Source: Amphiduros pacificus
Taxonomy: Eukaryota > Annelida > Polychaeta > Phyllodocida > Hesionidae
Assembly: GCA_949316495.1 (NCBI GenBank)
Contig: OX439010.1
Span: 24,309,766 to 24,373,765, forward strand
DNA length: 64,000 nucleotides
Direction of reading: 5' to 3'
In this document: positions 57,701 through 64,000 of the stretch, one piece after another
Numbering within the stretch: position 1 is the stretch's first letter
Layout of the letters: each line of letters starts with the position of its first letter
Position numbers and translations under genes: made by a program
Notes under the pieces: model-generated
The model's database searches: none
The model's input: the letters and a program-made list of their open reading frames with translations, nothing else
What the model was told of the DNA's origin: nothing

Positions 57701-60700
57701 CCTCATATATAAAGAAACCCAGTATCTTATATATAACACATTCATGAGAGGGGACACACAAACAAACAAACAAATAAAACTAGAGGTTTCAAACACACAC
57801 ACACACACCAAGACACCAGGACAGACATAGTGAATTCTTCCAGTACCTCAATGATAAAATAAACTTGTGTAAAAATGTATTCAAAAAGATATTTATTAAC
57901 TTACCTCATACAAGACTTTTTGTTTTTGAACAACATGTTGACGGGTGGAGTGTAGAACCACTGGTATTTTCTGCACTGGACTCACAGATGCTGCAACAAC
58001 AGGCCTGCGTTCCTGTGGGGTTCTGATGGGCGATGGCCGACGCATTGTTCTTGGAGGTGCATCTTCGTAATAATCATCATCAAATGAGATAATAGAGCTC
58101 ATGCCGGGGACCCGTCTGACAGGGGTAGTGTGTGGTCTGGTCACCTCAGGCACAGGGCGGCTTGTCCTGATCATCTTGGGCTGGCTCACTGGCTGTACCT
58201 GGATCAAGCAATCATATCATTACACCAGGAATTAACAAACACACCAGGCCTTAACAAACACACTTTAATACCAGGCCGTGACAAACACATTATAGCACCA
58301 GGCCTTAAAGATGTTCTAAGATCCACTACACCAGTATTGCAAATTTAGTGGCCCATCACATAAAAAAATGAAAATATAAGAAATATTTATTTAAAACTGT
58401 GGAAATTGATTATAGAAGAATTTCATGTTAAGTTCTGGAAACTGATGGTGGCAAATGCACTAAATATATTATAAATATCATTTTGTTGTTGTTGCAATTT
58501 AAACCTAGAAAAGGCATCAGAAAAAGATTTTTTTGTGGGGTTCAAGAACAGAATTTGTGATTTCTAGTTTCTTGCATTTAGTAATACTCACCCTCTGTTT
58601 AGTTGTAATCATCAGTCTGGCTGACTGTGGTCTCACAGGCGATGTATTGTTAATCTGTAACACACAATACCCACCCACATGTAGAACAAGTCAACCAATA
58701 AACAGGTTTATGTTGCAAATTTAATCTGATGACAACCGAAATGGTCATTGACCATGACCATTTCGGTTGATGAAGATTGACCATGAAATCTGGATTAAAG
58801 GAACAGGTTTGGGTTTATATTTGCCGAGATTAAATACCAAATGAAATTAAAACATAGGCATCAGAGATGCATCAACCCTCAGCCCTGGTAACTTATTGCA
58901 CAACATTCGCTCCACACAATATTTGTGAACAAAACGTCACCGCACCACATAATTGTTCCTGTGACCTTGAAAAGTAGGTGAAGGTCTTCACTGAGGTCTT
59001 CACCAGATGCTTATGTGTGTCATGTCTCATAAAGCTGCCATCATTCGTTCGAGTTATAGCAATGATAGGGATTTCACATAATTGTCACTGTGACCTTGAC
59101 AAGTAGGTGAAGGTCATGTTCCATAGAAAAATGTCTGAGGTCTTCAACAGATGCTCATGTGTGTCAAATCTCATAAAGCTGCTATCATTTGTTCTAGAGT
59201 TATTGTGATTCTAGGGATTTCACATAACTGTCCCTGTGACCTTGAAAAATATGTCAAGGTCGCCGTCCATCGGTCTTGTCAGAGGTTTTCACCAGATGCT
59301 TATGTGTGTCAATTTAGTGAAGCTGCCATTATTTGTTCTTGAATTATCAAAATGACAAGGATGATTTCACATAACTGTCCCTGTGACCTTGAAAAATATG
59401 TCAAGGTCGCCGTCCATCGGTCTTGTCCGAGGTTTTCACCTGATGCTTATGTGTGTCAAGTTTCATGAAGCTGCCATCATTTGTTCTAGAGTTATCACGA
59501 TGACAAGGATGATTTCACATAATTGTCCCTGTGACTTTGAAAAGTAGGAGGTCATGTTCCATAGAAAAAATTCTGTAGTCTTCACCACATGCTTATGTGT
59601 GTCAAATCTCATAAAGCTGCCATCATTTGTTTTTGAGTTATTGCGATTCTTGGGATTTCACATAATTGTCCCTGTGACCTTGAAAAATAGGTCAAGGTCG
59701 CCGTCCATCGAACTCATCCAAGGTTTTCACCAGATGCTTATATGTGTCAAGTTTCATTAAGCTGTCATCATTTGTTCTCAAGTTATCGCGATGACAAGGA
59801 CGATTTCACATAATTGTCCGTGACCTTGAAAAGTAGGTGAAGGTCATGTTTCATAGAAACAATTCTGAGGTCTTCAACAGATGCTTATGTGTGTCAAATC
59901 TCATAAAGCTGCCATCATTTGTTCTTGAGTTATTGTGATTCTTGGGATTTCACATAATTGTCCATGTGACCTTGAAAAATAGGTCAAGGTCACTGTTCAT
60001 CGAACTCATCTGAGCTTTTCACCGGATGCTTATGTGTGTCAAGTTTCATGAAGCTGCCATCATTTGTTCTAGAGTTATCGCGATGACAAGGATGATTTCA
60101 CATAATTGTCCCTGTGACCTTGAAAAGTAGGTGAAGGTCATGTTTCATAGAAAAAATTCTGAGGTCTTCATCAGATGCTTATGTGTGTCAAATCTCATAA
60201 AGCTGCCATCATTTGTTCTTAAGTTACTGCAATTCTTGGGATTTCACATAATTGTCCCTGTGACCTTGAAAAATAGGTCAAGGTCGCTGTCCATCGAACT
60301 CGTCCGAGGTTTTTCACCAGATGCTTATGTGTGTCAAGTTTCATGAAGCTGCCATCATTATCGCGATGACAAGGATGTTCGCTACAGACATACAGACATA
60401 CATACATACCCACGCCAGGAGTACTGCAATACCCTCAGCCTGATTACATCAGGGGCTGAGGGTAATAAACCCATGTTACGAATACCATTCCATTTACTAT
60501 TAATGTGTTTGTACTGATAAATTATTTCAGGGACGAATATATGTTATGATAGCTGTGTAGAATATTAAATATGCATTTTATCAAGATATGCTGATATCAT
60601 TCTTAATGACACTAAAACAGCTGCCAGCTTGATAAACTCTGCTTTTCCTCACAGCCATCTAAAACTTAACATTACTATGTTCAAATGTATAAACTGCCTG

Positions 60701-63423
60701 GTTGTGTGTATTAGAGAATTAAAAAAAAAACAAATTCAAATAAAAAAAAAGAATTTGATCTTGATGCTGTACTCACTGTTCGGACTATATTTGTTGCTAT
60801 CGCAGAAGCTGAGGATGAAGCAGAATTGGCTTCCCCTTGTGTCTGTTTGATGGTCTTGACGATGGATCCTCCAGGTCCTGATAATACTCCAGATTTACCG
60901 CCTCCAGTTAGAATTCGTCCAAGTCCTGTCACAACAACCTTTGTCCCTTCTGCGCTGCCCGGGCTTTGTTTACCAGTCTGTTGTTTTCGTTTTATCAACT
61001 GTCTGGCATCAGTCTTTTTAGCTTGGGCATTTAAAATTTTGCTCCTGGCATCAACTGCCAAGGCTGCTGATTTTTTGCTCTCAATCCGAGCTCGGGCATC
61101 TGTGAACTTTGAGCTTTGAAGGATTTTCTGTCTGGCATCTGGAACATTTTTCACTTGTTGTGGGACTCCAAGCTTTGCCTTCACACCACCCAAGCCACTT
61201 TTATCATTCAGTTTCTGGCGAGCATCAAATTTATTAGCAAGTCCAGTTACCATGAAGGTCGTGTTTTGTCCTCCTCCTCTTCCTCCCCCTCCTCCTCTTC
61301 CTCCTCCTCTTCCTCCTCCCGCTCCACGTCCTCTACCTCTCTGTCCAATTGTCTTCACCCCTAGTCTATCTCTAAAAATAGAGAAAAAAAAATTAAAAAC
61401 ATCTATCATCATCACCACTTGTTGCCAACTCTATGGATTGATTTCCATGATTTTTTTTTGTGTTACTGAAGAGTTAATTATAATATCATCTGGTAGTTTC
61501 AAAGCTATTTCTTACTCCATGACCTCACACAATAAATCCAGCCATTGGGTCTATTTTCAATTCTCACTATCTGCTCTCCCATGTGGATCCACTGCATTAT
61601 CACAATGCTTCAATCATATTTGACCCAATTCTTTGCACACAGTACTTCTGGAACAGCAGCAATGGCCTGTTCAGGACATCGCTGCCTCTGTCTTTCAGCT
61701 TCACTGTTCTTTCTTAGTTTTGCCTCCGAAATAGTTATGTTTATTATGCAGATTACAATATACTTTAAAAATAAAGACTGCATGACAAAAAGCAATAGTG
61801 CTGAGATTGATTCGTTAATGAAAGATGTGAATCTGAAATTTCCCTCCCATCTTAAAGAAGGCGGGCTGAAGTTTACAATGCAAAATATTTCCTATCATGC
61901 ACTCATCTCTCAAGCCAATCCCGTCAATTTTTCAGACCAGCTAAAAATCCAGGAGAGCAGATCATGAGAATTTGCCAATGTTTCCACTTTTTTTAATCTT
62001 TGCGGGATTTTTCATGCAGTGCCAGTTTTTTCCTTTCAATTTCCAGTCACAAATCTAGTAGTTTTCCATTGTATAGGCCAATTGCATGTTGCCATACTGC
62101 TCCATTGAACAGAAAACTGCACAAACAAAATCAGAAGTGCATAAAAAAAACCTCTCTGAAATCCATTCATAAAAAATACAAGATGGTATTTGAAAAGAGA
62201 AGTCCATAGTTTGTTGGAATACTAGTGAAGTCTGCTCCAAGTGAAGTCAGCCCACTGTGGGTAGGTAAAATTGGCCCCAAGAGAAGCCAGCCCCTTCGAG
62301 AAGGCTATTTACTCAGGGCATTAACCCCTAAGGGACTAGGTTATCTAAATTTTGTTGATTGGCCAGACTAACCATTTTTTTCTGGACTAGTGTGTCTACA
62401 TCAGGCCTTGACATAAAGAGAAAAATGTTGGTTGCCCAGTTGGGCCATGAAACCATGCGAAGTGGTGGCCCAAAGTTTTTAAGGACAATAGGATGTGTGA
62501 TACAATAAAGAGCATTGTACATAAGGCTATATAGTGTCTGAGTGGGGATACTTGTCCCAATCAAATTTATGTCTGTTGATTGTGATATGATCTATCAAGG
62601 ATAATAAAATCAAGATAGTTTGGGCCATTAAAAGACCAAAAATATGATAACCCAACTGGGCCACTACAACATAGCATTCAATGGTCCGAACAGAGGATCT
62701 GGTGGCCCTGGGCCACCGGGCCAGTGCGTATGTCAAGCCCTGCTATATATACTTAATTGATAAAATATATAACCATGGTTATTCTTTATGCTCAATGAAG
62801 TGCTTGGGTCAAAAGTTCATGATCCACTCAGTCTGACGTCATTATCATGATTACATTGTAACAAAGTTGCAGCCCAAGGGAATGTTACAAAATGACGTCA
62901 TTAAGCCAGAACAATGGGGACATCAACATCCCTTCCGTCCGTTACTGGTGGTGGACGTTGGCGTCCTTCTCGTCCGTTAGGGGTTAACTAACCCCAGGGT
63001 CCCTCACTGAAATCTGGCGGCCGACTTTACTTGGACCCCAAGTTGGGGCTGACTTCACTTTTTACCGTTTGTTGAAATCCTGGTCTCGGAGAACAAGTTC
63101 TATTTTAGTCTTCAATTAATTATGATGGACAGTGTGTGGTGCTTCTAGAAACAATGGATTTCTATTTTGACGATGAATATGGGTATAAATGCTGTTGGTG
63201 AACAACTGTCAATCCTGCTTGACAATGAGTCGGATGACACTGACAGTCAGTTATCATTTTTAAATCTTCATGTCTTGCGTTTTGACGTTCATCATCATCT
63301 TAGTCCAAAGATTGAGCCTCAAATTACGCAAATTACTTACTATAAGAACACAAAAAAACAGGCAAATTACTTAATTAGATTATTTTAAAGGCTTGGGAAC
63401 ACTCACGCAAGTTTGGACCGCAT
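54769..63423 (-). CDS. POLDIP3: POLDIP3 / SKAR RNA-binding protein
   Basis: Nuclear RRM protein that links the exon junction complex and mRNA export to S6K1-stimulated translation (family knowledge). Exons: 63407-63423, 60777-61371, 58592-58654, 57905-58198, 56681-56722, 56254-56343, 55814-55943, 55296-55506 and 54769-54925. The sum is 1599 nt in frame, 532 residues (human 421). The short start exon reads MRSKL. Residues about 17-40 are an RGG-rich stretch. DAR repeats follow (KFDARQKL, PDARQKIL, TDARARIE, VDARSKIL, TDARQLIKRKQQ). An RRM starts near 348: FRVLITNLHPMVTEEDIVEL, FGAIGAFKRARLMKPGTAEV. An Ala/Pro/Lys-rich linker precedes the C-terminus, ALFKTQAKDE.. to FTVKI, matching human ALFKSSG..FKIKL. 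The RGG stretch and longer linker are additions relative to human. The start exon (17 nt) is supported by phase and donor only; everything from the second exon is firm. Confidence 0.92.
55415..55460 (-). repeat. 15-bp coding repeat (KPAAP) in POLDIP3
   Basis: Three units of 15 bp encode KPAAP/KPAAQ within the linker exon 55296-55506. Confidence 0.85.
56723..57904. other. POLDIP3 intron without other gene
   Basis: AT-rich intron with an (AC)n run at about 57795-57808. No repeat family or gene was recognised. Confidence 0.4.
58733..58769. repeat. Perfect 16-bp palindrome in POLDIP3 intron
   Basis: The arms CAACCGAAATGGTCAT and ATGACCATTTCGGTTG flank the 5-nt loop TGACC. It lies 80 bp upstream (in gene sense) of exon 58592-58654. 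Confidence 0.9.
58856..60464 (+). mobile_element. 'Pearl'-like tandem-repeat element, copy B
   Basis: The head GGCATCAGAGATGCATCAAC is followed by CCTCAGCCCTGG, which is inverted to the tail. About ten units of 146-147 bp follow, of two alternating kinds (GTAGGTGAAGGTCATGTT.. and ATAGGTCAAGGTCGCCGTCC). Next come (ACAT/ACAG)n, CCCACGCCAGGAGTACTGCA and the terminal hairpin CCCTCAGCC..GGGGCTGAGGG. It has the same plan as 7108-8165 but more units and a better-kept left end, and sits in a POLDIP3 intron. No coding capacity. Confidence 0.8.
61558..61974. mobile_element. MITE copy 2, in POLDIP3 intron 1
   Basis: The ends CAATTCTCACTATCTGCTCT and AGAGCAGATCATGAGAATTTG are inverted. The inside matches 34037-34458 over its whole length with roughly a fifth of positions changed. 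The 140-codon frame across it is not a gene. Confidence 0.85.
62324..62983. mobile_element. TTAA-flanked piggyBac-type MITE
   Basis: TTAA at 62320-62323 and 62984-62987 flank ends CCCCTAAGGGACTAG and, inverted, CCCCTAACGGACGAG. The 660 bp have no transposase. TTAA duplication and a CCCTA-type end are features of piggyBac-like elements. It appears to sit inside an older repeat whose arms AAGTGAAGTCAGCCC (about 62239) and GGGGCTGACTTCACTT (about 63046) are inverted. Confidence 0.75.
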
Positions 63424-63700
63424 TTTGTCCTCATAAAGACTGATGAAAGTTGTGAAAATTTGCAAATTGGTCCAAGTTGGAAAGAGTTTACAACGCGTAC
63501 GTCTGCCCCGCAGAAAATTTGATGCCGACGAAATAAATTTATAAAATATCAGTCAAAATGTAAAAATTATTACAAAAGGCATATTTAATTATTCCCTTCT
63601 GAATTTGACTTTGTGATATTTTAATTGGTTTAAAATATCACTTTAAAATTTCATTCAGTCTGCAGTAAATAACTTCCGGCACACGTTTTTTCTTGCTGAC
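63424..63700 (-). promoter_or_regulatory. Probable POLDIP3 promoter
   Basis: Directly upstream of the start exon, with CpG-containing stretches (ACAACGCGTACG, GATGCCGACG). An ETS-type site, CCGGAAGT on the minus strand, lies at about 63673-63680 next to an ACACGT/ACGTGT motif. No TATA box is evident. Inferred from position and motifs. Confidence 0.45.
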
Positions 63701-64000
63701 TTTTCTATCATTTGAGTGATTAAATGATACATTTTGAGACTTCCTAAACTTTAATTAACGGTAGACTTGATGTAAGTATGTTACATTTACGCAGGCTAAT
63801 GCTTTGGACTTTATATCTTCTGTTATTCGTGACATGTATTGATTATGCATGAAATTTGGGAAATCTGAGATTGAGAAGTCAGAATGATTTTGTTTGTGAC
63901 AGTGGTGACAGCCCGGGGGGGGAGGGGGGGGTACTCTCATGATTTTAACCCGCAGAGGCTTGGATGGAACTGAAAATCCCAGAGCCTGATTTAGGGAAAT
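63700..64000. other. Right edge, no gene recognised
   Basis: Contains a G-rich run (about 63914-63931). No domain or repeat family was identified. Confidence 0.5.

Noticed and set aside
61116-61623. Plus-strand Pro/Ser-rich frames
   Set aside because: Antisense of the RGG-coding stretch of POLDIP3.

Overview
The window is a piece of a metazoan genome. Spliced genes with GT-AG introns, AT-rich introns and many DNA-transposon and satellite-like repeats point to a lophotrochozoan, most likely a bivalve mollusc. The tandem-repeat-bearing elements ending in a microsatellite and a CCCTCAGCC hairpin resemble the 'pearl'-type non-autonomous elements described from bivalves. The species cannot be told from the sequence.

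Layout. (1) 1-1674, minus: 5' part of a calcium homeostasis modulator (CALHM) channel gene, running off the left edge. (2) 5155-26836, minus, possibly starting near 30 kb: a ZFR-type zinc-finger RNA-binding protein. Nineteen coding exons were assembled by hand with consistent phases. Its introns hold a 1 kb tandem-repeat element (7.1-8.2 kb), a 6 kb terminal-inverted-repeat element (9.2-15.3 kb) with internal satellites and Pol III gene-like fragments, and a roughly 19-copy array (23.58-24.95 kb) built from the end of a coding exon plus its 5' splice site. (3) 31.0-37.7 kb: first exons of an unidentified plus-strand gene, a 1.07 kb TA-flanked transposon, a broken CR1/L2-like LINE carrying a MITE, and further repeats. 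(4) 37815-44186, plus: a MYORG-like family 31 glycosidase, a type II membrane protein lacking the usual catalytic aspartate. (5) 45988-47550, plus: an intronless Trunk/PTTH-like cystine-knot growth factor with a 20-copy heptapeptide array in its propeptide. (6) 47.6-54.7 kb: gene-poor, with minisatellites and a 217-bp duplication. (7) 54769-63423, minus: POLDIP3/SKAR, nine coding exons with intact frame, and a promoter-like region near 63.5-63.7 kb. Its introns hold a second 'pearl'-like element and several MITEs.

The genes do not form one pathway. ZFR and POLDIP3 both act in nuclear RNA processing; CALHM, MYORG-like and Trunk-like proteins are membrane, secretory-pathway or secreted products. 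The most unusual feature is the splice-site array in the ZFR gene: its 72-bp units keep reading frame, each carries a strong donor and a pyrimidine-rich AG, and the phases would allow insertion of 12- or 24-residue blocks.
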